Assembly (NCBI RefSeq): GCF_030403745.1
Contig: NZ_JAQMWP010000001.1
Location: 930,001 to 994,000 of the forward strand
Direction of reading: 5' to 3'
Origin: Streptomyces sp. S.PB5
GTDB lineage: Bacteria > Actinomycetota > Actinomycetes > Streptomycetales > Streptomycetaceae
DNA length: 64,000 bases
In this document: piece by piece, positions 15,870 through 24,738 of the stretch
Position numbering within the stretch: position 1 is the first letter of the stretch
Layout of the letters: the number at the start of each line of letters is the position of its first letter
Notes under the pieces: generated by a model
The model's input: the letters and a program-made list of their open reading frames with translations, nothing else
The model's database searches: none
What the model was told of the DNA's origin: nothing
Position numbers and translations under genes: made by a program

Positions 15870-17233
15870 CGTCCCTCGTACTCCTCGGCGATCTTCTCGG
15901 CGAGCCGCTGGGACTTGCTCAGCGCCGACTCGACGGACTGGCGTCCGGCGATGGCCGCGCTGATCTCCTGGGAGACCTTGGTGCCGAGATCGGTGAACTC
16001 GGGGATGCCCACGAACTGGATGCCGGGCGCGGGGCGCGGCTGCACCCCCGGATCGTTCGGCTGCGCGCCCTCGATGGCCTCCTTGGTCATCTCCTGGAAG
16101 GCGGCGGCCTCTTTGACGTACGCCGGATTCGTGTACGTCGACGCGCGCTTGCCGGCCGGGACGTTGGACCAGCCGATCTCGTCGCCGACCAGCTGCTCGT
16201 ACTGCTTGCTGGAGGCCCAGGAGACGAACTTCCAGGCCTTGTCGGGGTTGCGGGAGGCGTCCTGGATGCCCCAGGCCCAGGTGTAGAGCCAGCCGGAGGA
16301 CCTGGTCTCCTCGACGGGGGCGGGGGCGTAGCCGACCTTGCCCTTGACGGGGGAGCCGGCGGCCTCCAGGGAACCCGCCGCGCTCGTGGCGTCGTACCAC
16401 ATGGCGACCTTGCCCTGGGTCATGTTGTTCAGGCACTCGGCGAAGCCGGACTGGGGTGCTCCGGACTCACCGTGCTCGCGGACCAGGTCGACATAGAACT
16501 TCGTCGCCTTCTCCCACTCGGGGGAGTCGAGCCTCGCCTTCCAGCTCTTGTCGAACCACGTGCCGCCGAAGGTGTTCACGACGGTCGTGAGCGGCGCCAT
16601 GACCTCGCCCCAGCCCGGCAGTCCACGCAGACAGATGCCCTTCATGCCGGGTTCGGCGCCGTCCGCCTTCGCGGCCAGGTCGGCGACCTGGGTCCAGGTG
16701 GGATGCGCGGGCATGGTGAGGCCCTTCGCCTCGAACACGTCCTTGCGGTACATCAGGAAGGACGACTCGCCGTAGAAGGGCTGGCCGTAGAGCTTGCCGT
16801 CGTCGCCGGTCAGGGACTGGCGCATCGGCTTCAGGATGTCCTGTTCGTCGTACGCCGGGTCCTTGGCGACGTAGGAGTCCATCTCGTGCAGCCAGCCGTT
16901 GCGGGCGTAGATCGGGATCTCGTAGTTCGACAGGGTCGCCACGTCGTACTGGCCCGCCTGGTTGGCGAAGTCCTGGCTGATCTTGTCGCGGACGTCGTTC
17001 TCGGGCAGGACGGTGAAGTTGACCTTGATGCCGGTCTCTTCGGTGAAGCGGGGGGCGAGTTTCTGCAACTCGGTCATCTGGGGGTTGTTGACCATGAGGA
17101 CGTTGATGGCGTTGCCGCCGGAACCTGACCCGCCCGCCCCGGCCCAGCAGCCGGAGAGAAGCGGGGCGAGCAGCGTCCCAGCGGTGGCCATGGCGAGTGT
17201 GACTCGTGGCCTCCGTCGGCTCGGGATGCGCAT
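15866..17233 (-). CDS. Extracellular solute-binding lipoprotein, polyol type
   Basis: The protein starts MRIPSRRRPR, followed by a hydrophobic segment and lipobox LLSGC with Cys29 as the lipid anchor. The mature part is a type-1 solute-binding fold of about 425 residues (NVLMVNNPQMTELQKL, QYDVATLSNYE, WLYTWAWGIQ) like SmoE mannitol/sorbitol receptors. CAGGAG lies before ATG 17233; an in-frame start further upstream has no such site and would displace the signal peptide. It delivers substrate to the two permeases that follow. Specificity for a polyol is inferred from family resemblance and the dehydrogenase gene. Confidence 0.88.
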   Translation of the reverse strand: MRIPSRRRPRVTLAMATAGTLLAPLLSGCWAGAGGSGSGGNAINVLMVNNPQMTELQKLAPRFTEETGIKVNFTVLPENDVRDKISQDFANQAGQYDVATLSNYEIPIYARNGWLHEMDSYVAKDPAYDEQDILKPMRQSLTGDDGKLYGQPFYGESSFLMYRKDVFEAKGLTMPAHPTWTQVADLAAKADGAEPGMKGICLRGLPGWGEVMAPLTTVVNTFGGTWFDKSWKARLDSPEWEKATKFYVDLVREHGESGAPQSGFAECLNNMTQGKVAMWYDATSAAGSLEAAGSPVKGKVGYAPAPVEETRSSGWLYTWAWGIQDASRNPDKAWKFVSWASSKQYEQLVGDEIGWSNVPAGKRASTYTNPAYVKEAAAFQEMTKEAIEGAQPNDPGVQPRPAPGIQFVGIPEFTDLGTKVSQEISAAIAGRQSVESALSKSQRLAEKIAEEYEGR

Positions 17234-17262
17234 GGATCGCTCCTGGACGTATGGGGAGACAG

Positions 17263-17290
17263 GGGGCACATCCAGGCATGGGTGTGCCCC
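17263..17290 (-). terminator. Hairpin between the DeoR gene and the polyol operon
   Basis: GGGGCACA (17263-17270) and TGTGCCCC (17283-17290) form an 8-bp stem around 12 bases, extendable with wobble pairs. It lies between the DeoR stop and the lipoprotein start and may partly terminate deoR transcription or stabilise the downstream mRNA. No T-run is present. Confidence 0.4.
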
Positions 17291-17323
17291 AGGGGGAGGA
17301 GTTCGTTCTTCGGACGCGGGTGA

Positions 17324-18130
17324 TCAGACGCGGATGACCTGTGGCCCCAGCAGTGAGTACCGGTGTGCCTCCGCCGACGGCAGCAGCGTGCTCGTGACGA
17401 TCGTCTCCAGTACGCCGATCTCCGCGAACCGGCAGAAGCTGACCGCCCCGAACTTGGTGTGGACGCCCGCGAACACCGTGCGGCGCGCGGCCCGGATCGC
17501 CTGCGCCTTGACCTCGCTGACCGCCGGGTCGGGGGTGGTGAGACCGTGTTCGCGGGAGATGCCGTTGGCACCGATGTAGGCGAGGTCGATGACGAAGCCG
17601 GCCAGCATCTTCGTCGTCCAGTGGTCGACGGTGGCGAGGGTGCCGGAGCGCACCCGGCCGCCGAGCAGCAGGACCGAGACACCCTCCGCCTCGGCGAGCG
17701 CGCCCGCGACCGGGAGGGACGCGGTGACCACCGTCAGGGGACGGCCCCGGGGGAGTGCCTCGGCGATGAGCTGCGGGGTGAAGCCCTCGTCGACGAAGAC
17801 CGTCTCGGCGTCCCCGAGCAGCTCGGCCGCGGCGGCCGCGATCCGGCGCTTCTCGGGGACATGGCTGGTGGCCCGGAAGGCGAGCGTCGTCTCGAAGCCG
17901 GCGCTCTCCACCGGATAGGCCCCGCCATGGGTGCGGCGGACCAGACCGTGGTCCTCCAGGGCGCGCAGATCCCGCCGTACGGTCTCCTTGGCTACGCCCA
18001 GTTCGGCGGCGAGCGCGGTGACGTCGACCGAACCGGTGGTGCGTGCGGCCCGCACGATCTCGCGTTGACGCTCTTCCGCGGTCCTGGCGGGCCCAGTGGG
18101 CCTGTCGGCCCTCGCGGGGTTCGCCGTCAT
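17324..18130 (-). CDS. DeoR/GlpR-type transcriptional repressor
   Basis: The 268-residue protein has an N-terminal DeoR helix-turn-helix (about residues 18-70: RQREIVRAARTTGSVDVTALAAELGVAKETVRRDLRALE is the recognisable block) and a C-terminal sugar-phosphate-binding sensor domain (VFVDEGFTPQLIAEAL, DLAYIGANGIS). Such repressors usually respond to a phosphorylated sugar. It lies upstream of the polyol transport operon on the same strand and is its likely regulator. ATG 18130 is chosen; a GTG at 18139 follows AGGGAAG by only 3 bases, so it is possible but tightly spaced. Confidence 0.87.
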   Translation of the reverse strand: MTANPARADRPTGPARTAEERQREIVRAARTTGSVDVTALAAELGVAKETVRRDLRALEDHGLVRRTHGGAYPVESAGFETTLAFRATSHVPEKRRIAAAAAELLGDAETVFVDEGFTPQLIAEALPRGRPLTVVTASLPVAGALAEAEGVSVLLLGGRVRSGTLATVDHWTTKMLAGFVIDLAYIGANGISREHGLTTPDPAVSEVKAQAIRAARRTVFAGVHTKFGAVSFCRFAEIGVLETIVTSTLLPSAEAHRYSLLGPQVIRV

Positions 18131-18470
18131 CGCCGTCACCTGCTTCCCTGCGGTGGTGCCCGTTCGGGCCGGGGTGCGGCCCATGCAGGAAGTTCTACAA
18201 CCGGTGCGCGGCGCTGACCAGGCTTGTTGCAGACCCGATGCTGCCCGTATGGGCCCGGTTGCCGAGCGGAGTGCCCGCCTCGGACCTGCGGGGCTGTCCG
18301 GAACCGCGTGAGATCGGGCAGCACGGATGCCCGAACCAGCGCCCCGAACGGCCCGTTCCCTGCCCGTCTGCGATCAACTCGCCGACCGTGGCCACCGTCG
18401 CGGGCGGGGCGCTGGACATGCCCACCCCGGCCGACCTCGGCCCCGGCGTCGTCCCCCGCGGCGATACCCG

Positions 18471-18626
18471 GTCGGCGGCATCCCCTTCGGGCGCGCGGAC
18501 TGGCGTACGCGCTTCGGGTCGGAGCGGCCGCGGCTGAAGGCGGCCAAACGCACCTGCGACCCGAGGGGGATCCTGGTCGCGGGGCAGGGCGTCTTCCAGC
18601 CGGAGCTGCTGCCCGGCCGGGCTTCT
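18471..18626 (+). pseudogene. C-terminal remnant of an FAD-linked oxidase
   Basis: One frame encodes a sequence running through RTRFGSERPRLKAAKRTCDP to RGILVAGQGVFQ. This resembles the conserved C-terminus of FAD-binding oxidoreductases of the cytokinin dehydrogenase/berberine-bridge type (pattern: FG..W..L...K...DP..vL.PGQGIF). No in-frame upstream body with the FAD domain is present, and the sequence from 18131 to 18470 shows no convincing gene. I read it as the tail of a deleted gene, now abutting the uronate dehydrogenase gene on the opposite strand. Confidence 0.5.
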
Positions 18627-19449
18627 AGTGCGGCCAGATCGGCGGGTCGCTCACGAAGTGTCCGCCCAGATAGGCGTGCGCGATGTTCTCCGGGTCCAGT
18701 TCGCCCTGCTCGGCGATCAGCTTCTCGGCGTACGGCTCGGAGTCGTCCTGGGGCTCGTAGCCGAGCGCCCGCGCGGTGCCGAGGTCCCACCACAGCCGGG
18801 TGTTGGCGGAGGAGCCGTAGACGACGGTGTGCTCGACGTCCTCGGCGGTCAGGGCCGCGTGGAAGAGCCGGGCGCCGTCGGCCGGGCTCATCCAGACCGA
18901 GAGCATGCGGACGCTGGTGGGCTCGGCGAAGCAGGAGCCGATGCGCACCGACACGGTCTCCAGGCCGTGCTTGTCCCAGTAGAGCTGGGCGAGGTCCTCG
19001 CCGAAGGACTTCGACAGGCCGTAGAAGGTGTCCGGGCGGCGCGGGGTGTCGATGGGGATCAGGGCGCTCGAATCAAGAGGTGTGTCGCCCTGCGGGCGGG
19101 GGGTGAAGCCCACCGCGTGGTTGGAGGAGGCGAAGACGATCCTCGGGACGCCCTCCTCGCGGGCGGCCTCGTACAGGTTGTAGGTGCCCTCGATGTTCGC
19201 CTTGAGGATCTTGTCGAAGGACGCTTCCAGGGAGATGCCCGCGAGATGGATGATCGCGTCGACGCCCCGGACGGCCTCGCGCAGGGCTTCCCTGTCGGCG
19301 AGGTCCGCGACGATCGCGTCCGGCTCGCCCTCGATGGGCAGCCGGTCGAGCAGGCGCAGCTCGTAGCCGTACCGGGGGAGCAGGTCCCGCATCAGGGTGC
19401 CCAGTCCGCCGGCGGCGCCGGTGAGCAGAACGGTGCGGGGCGCTGGCAT
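18625..19449 (-). CDS. udh: NAD-dependent uronate dehydrogenase-like SDR
   Basis: The 274-residue extended short-chain dehydrogenase has an NAD motif GAAGGLG (11-17), SSNH at 108-111, and the catalytic pair Tyr143-Lys147 in FYGLSKSFGEDLAQLYW. SSNHAVGF and YGLSKxFGE are typical of uronate dehydrogenases, which oxidise galacturonate or glucuronate to the aldaro-lactone. GAGGAG precedes ATG 19449. The gene is divergent from kdgD, which acts three steps later in the same oxidative pathway, and lies upstream of a pectinolytic locus. Other sugar-epimerase activities are possible, but motif and context favour this call. Confidence 0.78.
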   Translation of the reverse strand: MPAPRTVLLTGAAGGLGTLMRDLLPRYGYELRLLDRLPIEGEPDAIVADLADREALREAVRGVDAIIHLAGISLEASFDKILKANIEGTYNLYEAAREEGVPRIVFASSNHAVGFTPRPQGDTPLDSSALIPIDTPRRPDTFYGLSKSFGEDLAQLYWDKHGLETVSVRIGSCFAEPTSVRMLSVWMSPADGARLFHAALTAEDVEHTVVYGSSANTRLWWDLGTARALGYEPQDDSEPYAEKLIAEQGELDPENIAHAYLGGHFVSDPPIWPH

Positions 19450-19547
19450 CGGCGGGTCTCCTCTGCAGGGCATTCACATTCGTGGACAAGTTAAGGATCA
19501 TTGGCTTCTGGCGTCAAGGGTGGCGGAGCTGTGGTTCATAAACATAA

Positions 19548-19562
19548 ACTTCGATCAGAAGT
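19548..19562. promoter_or_regulatory. Inverted repeat in the udh-kdgD divergent region
   Basis: ACTTC-GATCA-GAAGT lies 30 bases before the kdgD start, within the AT-rich part of the 142-base region between the divergent genes. It fits an operator for a shared regulator, probably a GntR or IclR protein encoded elsewhere. No binding data. Confidence 0.4.
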
Positions 19563-19591
19563 CTGCACATCCAGCTGCTTAGGGAGAGCCC

Positions 19592-20536
19592 GTGACGACT
19601 GCCGACCTCGCCACCCGACTCGGCATCCCCAGCGGCCCGCTGTTCTTCCCCGTCACCGCCTACGGCTCCGACGGCCCGGTCGACCTCGACGTCTACCGCG
19701 CGCATGTGCGTCACGGGGTGGAGTCCGGTGCCGCCGCCGTCTTCGCCTGCTGCGGCACCGGCGAGTTCCACGCGCTCACCCCCGAGGAGTTCGAGGCGTG
19801 TGTGCGGGCCGCGGTCGAGGAGACGGCGGGACGGGTACCGGTCGTGGCGGGCGCCGGGTACGGCACCGCGCTCGCCGTGCGGTACGCGCGGCTGGCGGAG
19901 GCGGCCGGGGCGGACGGGCTGCTCGCGCTGCCGCCGTATCTCGTGATCGCCGGCCAGGAGGGGCTGCTGCGGCACTACCGGGAGATCGCGGCGGCGACCG
20001 CGCTGCCCGTGATCGTCTACCAGCGCGACAACGCCGTGTTCACCCCCCAGACCGTGGTCGGACTGGCCCGCACGGAAGGGATCATCGGGCTCAAGGACGG
20101 GCTCGGCGACCTGGACCTGATGCAGCGGATCGTGAGCGCGGTGCGCACCGAAGTCCCGGGCGGCTTCCTCTACTTCAACGGCCTGCCGACCGCCGAGCAG
20201 ACCCAGCTCGCCTACCGCGCGGTCGGCGTCCCGCTCTACTCCTCCGCGGTGTTCTGCTTCGCGCCGGAGATCGCGCTCGCCTTCCACGGGGCACTGGAGT
20301 CAGGGGACCAGGAGACGGCGAACCGTCTCCTGGACGGCTTCTACCGGCCGTTCGTCGAACTGCGCGCCCAGGGGCGCGGTTACGCCGTCGCCCTGGTGAA
20401 GGCGGGCGTACGGCTGCGCGGACTGGACGTGGGGGAGGTCCGGCCTCCGCTGCACGAGCCGGCCGAGGACCATGTGAAGCGGCTCGCCCGGATCATCGAA
20501 CGTGGTTACGCACTGCTGGAGGAGGACACCGAGTGA
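19592..20536 (+). CDS. kdgD: 5-dehydro-4-deoxyglucarate dehydratase
   Basis: The 314-residue DHDPS-superfamily TIM barrel has the Schiff-base lysine Lys168 (GIIGLKDGLGDL) and Tyr143 (IVYQRDNAVF). FFPVTAY, CCGTGEFHALTPEE and YLVIAGQEGL are typical of KdgD. The enzyme converts 5-keto-4-deoxy-glucarate to 2-oxoglutarate semialdehyde, water and CO2 in oxidative uronate breakdown. GTG 19592 follows AGGGAGAG at good spacing. It is divergent from uronate dehydrogenase and overlaps the next gene by GTGA. The aldehyde it makes is oxidised by the dehydrogenase encoded at 43.5 kb. A garD/gudD-type aldarate dehydratase is not in the window and must lie elsewhere. Confidence 0.88.
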   Translation: MTTADLATRLGIPSGPLFFPVTAYGSDGPVDLDVYRAHVRHGVESGAAAVFACCGTGEFHALTPEEFEACVRAAVEETAGRVPVVAGAGYGTALAVRYARLAEAAGADGLLALPPYLVIAGQEGLLRHYREIAAATALPVIVYQRDNAVFTPQTVVGLARTEGIIGLKDGLGDLDLMQRIVSAVRTEVPGGFLYFNGLPTAEQTQLAYRAVGVPLYSSAVFCFAPEIALAFHGALESGDQETANRLLDGFYRPFVELRAQGRGYAVALVKAGVRLRGLDVGEVRPPLHEPAEDHVKRLARIIERGYALLEEDTE

Positions 20537-21696
20537 AGGCGTCGACGTTCGTCTACCCCTGGGACGTCAACGGGGACCCGGAGGCCGCGCCGCGCATCGC
20601 CTCCCTCGGCGTGCGGCAGGTGACGCTCGCCGCCGCCTACCACTCCACGCGCGCGTTGACGCCCCGGCACCCCCGCCACCGCATCGTCACGGCCGAGCAC
20701 GCGTCCGTGCTGTACCCGGCGGACGACCGCTGGGAGGGCCGGGAGCTGCGCCCGTACGCGGCCGGCGACTGGGCTCCCGGCGACGCGTTCGGCGAGGCGG
20801 CCGCCGCGCTGACCGAGGCCGGCCTGGAGGTGCACACCTGGGTCGTCCTCGCCCACAACTCCCGCCTGGGCACCGAACATCCGGACACCTCGGTCGTCAA
20901 CGCCTACGGCGACCGCTACCCCTGGGCCCCCTGTATCGCCCAGCCCGCCACGCGCGCGTACCTCGTCGACCTGGCCGCGGAGGCGGCGGTGCGCCCGGGC
21001 GCCCGCGGCACCGAGCTGGAGTCCCTCGGCTGGTACGGCCTCCAGCACCTGCACGCCCACGACAAGACCGGCGGAGTCGGCCTCGGCGACGCCGGGATGT
21101 ACCTGATGGCGCTCTGCTTCTGCGCGGTCTGCCAGGAGGGGTACGGCGCCCAGGGCCTGGACGCCGACGAACTGGCCGCCGCCGTGCGCGACGCCCTGGA
21201 GCCGCTGTGGCGGGGGGAGCCGGACGACGAGGGCTGGGCCGGCGTGGAGAAACTGCTCGGCGAGACCCGGGCCGCGGACACGCGCGCGTGGCGGGACGAG
21301 ACCGCCCGTACGCTCCAGGAGGCGGCGGTCGGCGCGGTGCGCGCGGCGGCCCCCGAGGGTTTCCAGGTCCTGCTGCACGCCGACCCGGTGACGTATCACG
21401 TCGGTGCCAACGCGGGAGTCGACCCCGCGCACATCCTGTCCGTGGCCGATGGCGTCGTCGTGCCGTGCGCGGGCGGACCGGGGCTGTTGACGCCGTTCGC
21501 CGAGCAGAGACGGAAGGGGGCGGTGCTCGCCGCCAACTTCGGGGTGGTGTCGGGGATGGGCGGCAGCCCGGGCACGCTCGCGGCGGACGCGGCACACGCG
21601 CGTGAGCTGGGGGCGACGGAACTGCGGCTGTATCACGCGGGGCTGGCCTCGGACGGGGATCTGGCGGCGGTGCGGGCGGGGCTGGCCCGGCTGTGA
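20533..21696 (+). CDS. Unknown TIM-barrel-like alanine-rich protein, kdgD operon
   Basis: This 387-residue protein begins VKASTFVYPWDVNGD. Alternating hydrophobic strands (VRQVTLAAAYHS, LEVHTWVVLAHNS, GVVVPCAGG, GAVLAANFGVVSGM) suggest a TIM barrel of glycoside-hydrolase or amidohydrolase type. A CFCAVCQ motif near residue 196 is like the cysteine pair seen after the barrel core of some uncharacterised glycosidase-like proteins. Its GTG overlaps the kdgD stop (GTGA), so it is translated with KdgD and probably acts in the same uronate/aldarate route. I do not recognise a characterised family. No signal peptide is present, so it is cytosolic. Confidence 0.7.
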   Translation: MKASTFVYPWDVNGDPEAAPRIASLGVRQVTLAAAYHSTRALTPRHPRHRIVTAEHASVLYPADDRWEGRELRPYAAGDWAPGDAFGEAAAALTEAGLEVHTWVVLAHNSRLGTEHPDTSVVNAYGDRYPWAPCIAQPATRAYLVDLAAEAAVRPGARGTELESLGWYGLQHLHAHDKTGGVGLGDAGMYLMALCFCAVCQEGYGAQGLDADELAAAVRDALEPLWRGEPDDEGWAGVEKLLGETRAADTRAWRDETARTLQEAAVGAVRAAAPEGFQVLLHADPVTYHVGANAGVDPAHILSVADGVVVPCAGGPGLLTPFAEQRRKGAVLAANFGVVSGMGGSPGTLAADAAHARELGATELRLYHAGLASDGDLAAVRAGLARL

Positions 21697-21874
21697 CCGG
21701 CCCGGGTGTGCGCTCTCCGGCCGCCGGACCGGCCGCGTCGTCAGTGGCCCTGGGTACGGTGCGGTGCTCGGAGGCCGGTCGGAGATCGTGAGGGGCTCGC
21801 GGCCAAGGGGGGTGGGTCGCACAGGCCCCGGCCGCGGCTCGGGTCTGGAGGTATCTTGCCCGAACCCCGCCCCC

Positions 21875-23086
21875 TCAACTCCCCGCCTCCGCACGCGAGT
21901 TGCCGGCCGAGCACCTGAGCAGCCCGCCCGCCGTCACCGACAGGCCCACGCCCAGCAGCGGCAACACCAGCCGGTGATCGACCAGTTCGACCACCCCCGC
22001 CCCCACCGCCAGCCCGATCACGTTCGGGGCGAACATCAGGCTCTGGGCCGTGGCGGTGACCCGGCCCAGCAGCGGCCCCGGAGCCTCACGCTGCACAGCG
22101 GTCGTCGCGGCGATCAGCACCGGCGGCAGCCCCGCGCCGATCGCCGCGCTGCACACGAGGGCCACCGCGTCGGACGGCACCGCCCGCAGCGCCACCCCGA
22201 CGGCCAGCAGGGCGATCCCGGACACCGCGTACCCCGTCGCGCCGAGCCGGCGCAGGGCGGTTCCGGCGAGCAGCCCCGCCGCGACGGAACCGGCGCCCTG
22301 GACGGCGTACAGCATGCCCGCGTACGCGGGGGAGCGGCCGAGGTTCTCGACCACGGCGTAGACCAGCGCGCCGTTGAGGCCCGCGAGGAGCATGGTCGTG
22401 CCGCCGGCCACCACCAAGGGGCGCAGTGGGGGGTGTTTCCACAGGAAGCGCGTGCCCTCGGTGGTCTGCGCACGCCACGCGCGCGTGGCCGTCGGTCGCC
22501 CGGGCGGTTCCTCGCGTACCCGCACGCACGCGTACAGGCCTGCCGCGCACACGAAGGTGGCCGCGTCCAGCAGGGCCACGCCCGGACCGCCGTACGCCGC
22601 GTACAGCCCCGCGCCCGCGAGCGGTGCGACGAGCTTCATGCCCTCCGTGGCCGTCATGCGCAGACCGTTGAAGTCGCCGAGGAGGGACGGGGCGACGGCG
22701 CCCGCCACCAGGGCGGACTCGGCCGCGTCATGGACGATGCCCGCGGCGCCGTACACGAACAGGACGGCGTAGAGGAGCCAGAGGCCGGCGGTAGAGCCGA
22801 CGGTGAACAGGGTCGGCAGGAGGGCGGCCAGGAGCAGGCTCGCTCCGATCAGCAGTGGCTTGCGGCGACGGGGGAGGTCGGCGAGGGTGCCCAGCAGCGG
22901 GCCCGCCAGGGTCGGTGCCCACATCGCGAGCATGCACAGCGCGGCGAGGCCGTCCGAGCCGGTGAGGTCCTTGACCCAGACGCCCGAGGCCAGCCACAGC
23001 GCGGACGTGCCGAAGCCGGAGACGACGGTGGCGGTGAGCCAGAGCCCGGCGTCGCGGTCGTGCAGGACGGTCAGAAGAGATGCCAT
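21875..23086 (-). CDS. MFS transporter
   Basis: The 403-residue protein has 10-12 hydrophobic segments (for example LWLTATVVSGFGTSALWLAS and LWLLYAVLFVYGAAGIVHDA) and a short basic loop LADLPRRRKPLL between segments 2 and 3, the MFS signature region. It is of the enterobactin-exporter-like/macrolide-exporter class, so drug or metabolite export is likely. ATG 23086 has no ribosome-binding site and may be leaderless. It converges on the kdgD operon and its neighbour upstream is divergent. Substrate unknown. Confidence 0.85.
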   Translation of the reverse strand: MASLLTVLHDRDAGLWLTATVVSGFGTSALWLASGVWVKDLTGSDGLAALCMLAMWAPTLAGPLLGTLADLPRRRKPLLIGASLLLAALLPTLFTVGSTAGLWLLYAVLFVYGAAGIVHDAAESALVAGAVAPSLLGDFNGLRMTATEGMKLVAPLAGAGLYAAYGGPGVALLDAATFVCAAGLYACVRVREEPPGRPTATRAWRAQTTEGTRFLWKHPPLRPLVVAGGTTMLLAGLNGALVYAVVENLGRSPAYAGMLYAVQGAGSVAAGLLAGTALRRLGATGYAVSGIALLAVGVALRAVPSDAVALVCSAAIGAGLPPVLIAATTAVQREAPGPLLGRVTATAQSLMFAPNVIGLAVGAGVVELVDHRLVLPLLGVGLSVTAGGLLRCSAGNSRAEAGS

Positions 23087-23286
23087 GTCCGGTGATCGTG
23101 GGGCTAAGGAGGGGGCGCCGGGATCGGGCAGGTGCCCTAGAAAAGGCGAGGAGGGGCGAGGAGAAGTGAGGTGAGGCGAGAGGTTCCGCAGCGGGCGATG
23201 AGTTTCCGGAGCCCCGTCGGTCCACCCTCCGAGGGGCATCCCGCATCCGGTGCCCCGCGCCTCGCCCCCGTCCCGGAGGAACACGT

Positions 23287-23868
23287 ATGACTCTCGACCT
23301 CGGTCCCCAGACCCGCATCCTGGCCCGCCTCGCCGAGGCCGTCGGGGACGGGCAGCTGGCGGACCCGACGCCCTGTCCGGACCTCGCCGTCCGCAATCTG
23401 CTGGGGCATCTGCTGGGGCTGACCATCGCCTTCCGCGACGCCGCCCGCAAGGACTTCGGCCCCACTACGAACACGGGCCCCGGGGCCACCGTGCCGGACA
23501 TCGCCCCCGGCTGGCGCGAGGAGCTGCCCAAGGTCCTCGACGAACTCGCCGAGGCCTGGCGCGACCCGTCCGCCTGGACCGGTATGACCCGCGCGGGCGG
23601 GGTCGACCTGCCCGGCGAGGTCGCGGGTGCCGTCGCCATCGACGAACTGGTCGTCCACGGCTGGGACCTGGCCCGCGCCACCGGCCTCCCGTACAAACCG
23701 GACCCCGCCGCGCTCCAGGTGTGCCACGACTTCCTCCTCGCGGCCGCCGAGGACGACGACCGGGGCGACGGCATCTTCGGCCCGGTGGTGCCGGTGCCGG
23801 ACGACGCCCCGCTGCTGGACCGGGCGGTCGGGCTGAGCGGGCGGGACCCGGAGTGGCGGCGGTCGTGA
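23287..23868 (+). CDS. TIGR03086 family DinB/mycothiol-type metal-binding protein
   Basis: The 193-residue four-helix-bundle protein matches the TIGR03086 family of the mycothiol-dependent maleylpyruvate isomerase superfamily: TPCPDLAVRNLLGHLLG near the N-terminus (metal His), AGAVAIDELVVHGWDLARATG in the middle (second His region). Such proteins bind a divalent metal and are thought to be thiol-dependent transferases; the reaction is unknown. CCGGAGGAA precedes ATG 23287. It is divergent from the MFS gene with 200 bases between. Confidence 0.82.
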   Translation: MTLDLGPQTRILARLAEAVGDGQLADPTPCPDLAVRNLLGHLLGLTIAFRDAARKDFGPTTNTGPGATVPDIAPGWREELPKVLDELAEAWRDPSAWTGMTRAGGVDLPGEVAGAVAIDELVVHGWDLARATGLPYKPDPAALQVCHDFLLAAAEDDDRGDGIFGPVVPVPDDAPLLDRAVGLSGRDPEWRRS

Positions 23869-23966
23869 TCCTTTGACGGCAGCCCCCGGAGGCCCCAGGC
23901 GGCCTTGATCAGAGGGGCGGCCTTAATCGGAGGCGTCCATGCGGAGCGGCGGCCTACCCTCCCCGC

Positions 23967-24719
23967 ATGTCACTCACCCTCACCGTCCTCGGCACCGCCT
24001 CCCCGCACCCCGGCCCGGACACGCCGAGCTCCGGCTATCTGGTGCGCGGCGGAGGCGCCGAGGTGTGGGTGGACGCCGGGTTCGGGACCTTCGCGGAGTT
24101 GCGGCGGCACACGGATCCGGCGGGGCTGAGCGCGATCTGGATCAGCCACCTCCACGCGGACCACAATGCCGACCTGCTCGCCGCCGTGTACGGCCTGGCG
24201 TACGGCGGGCTCACGCCACCCGCCCCCGTCCCCGTCTACGCGCCCGCCGATTGCGCTCAGCGCCTCGCCGGGTTCTTCGGACGGCCCGACGCCGGGTTCC
24301 TGAGCGGGATCCTCGATTTCCGGACCTTGTACGACGGTCATGTCGCCCGGCACGGCGAACTCACCCTCACCGCCCGCTCCGTCGTGCACGACGTGGAAGC
24401 CTACGGGCTGCGTGCCGAGAGCGGTGGGCGTACTCTCGCGTACTCCGGGGACAGCGGACCCTGCCCCGCCCTCACCGAACTCGCCCGCGACGCCGACCTG
24501 TTCCTCTGTGAGGCCGACATCGACGCCCATCGCGATGGCGAACAGGTACACCTCACCCCCGAGGACGCCGGGGAAACGGCCCGGACCGCACGGGCCGGGC
24601 GCCTGCTCGTCACCCACGTCGGCCCCACCCTGACCCCCGAGAACGCCACCGTCCGCGCCGCCTCGACGTTCGGCGGACACACGGTCACCGCACACGTGGG
24701 AGACGTCCACGCCGTCTGA
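23967..24719 (+). CDS. Metallo-beta-lactamase-fold hydrolase
   Basis: The 250-residue protein has the MBL metal motif HLHADH at 61-66 (ISHLHADHNADLL), a downstream aspartate in YSGDSGPCPAL, and a final histidine in LLVTHVGPTL. The overall order resembles RNase Z-like/arylsulfatase-type MBL proteins. TACCCT lies 9 bases before the ATG with no ribosome-binding site, so the mRNA is likely leaderless. It stands alone between the DinB-type gene and the GntR promoter region. Substrate unknown. Confidence 0.85.
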   Translation: MSLTLTVLGTASPHPGPDTPSSGYLVRGGGAEVWVDAGFGTFAELRRHTDPAGLSAIWISHLHADHNADLLAAVYGLAYGGLTPPAPVPVYAPADCAQRLAGFFGRPDAGFLSGILDFRTLYDGHVARHGELTLTARSVVHDVEAYGLRAESGGRTLAYSGDSGPCPALTELARDADLFLCEADIDAHRDGEQVHLTPEDAGETARTARAGRLLVTHVGPTLTPENATVRAASTFGGHTVTAHVGDVHAV

Positions 24720-24738
24720 ACTTCCTTTGCCGGAAGCA

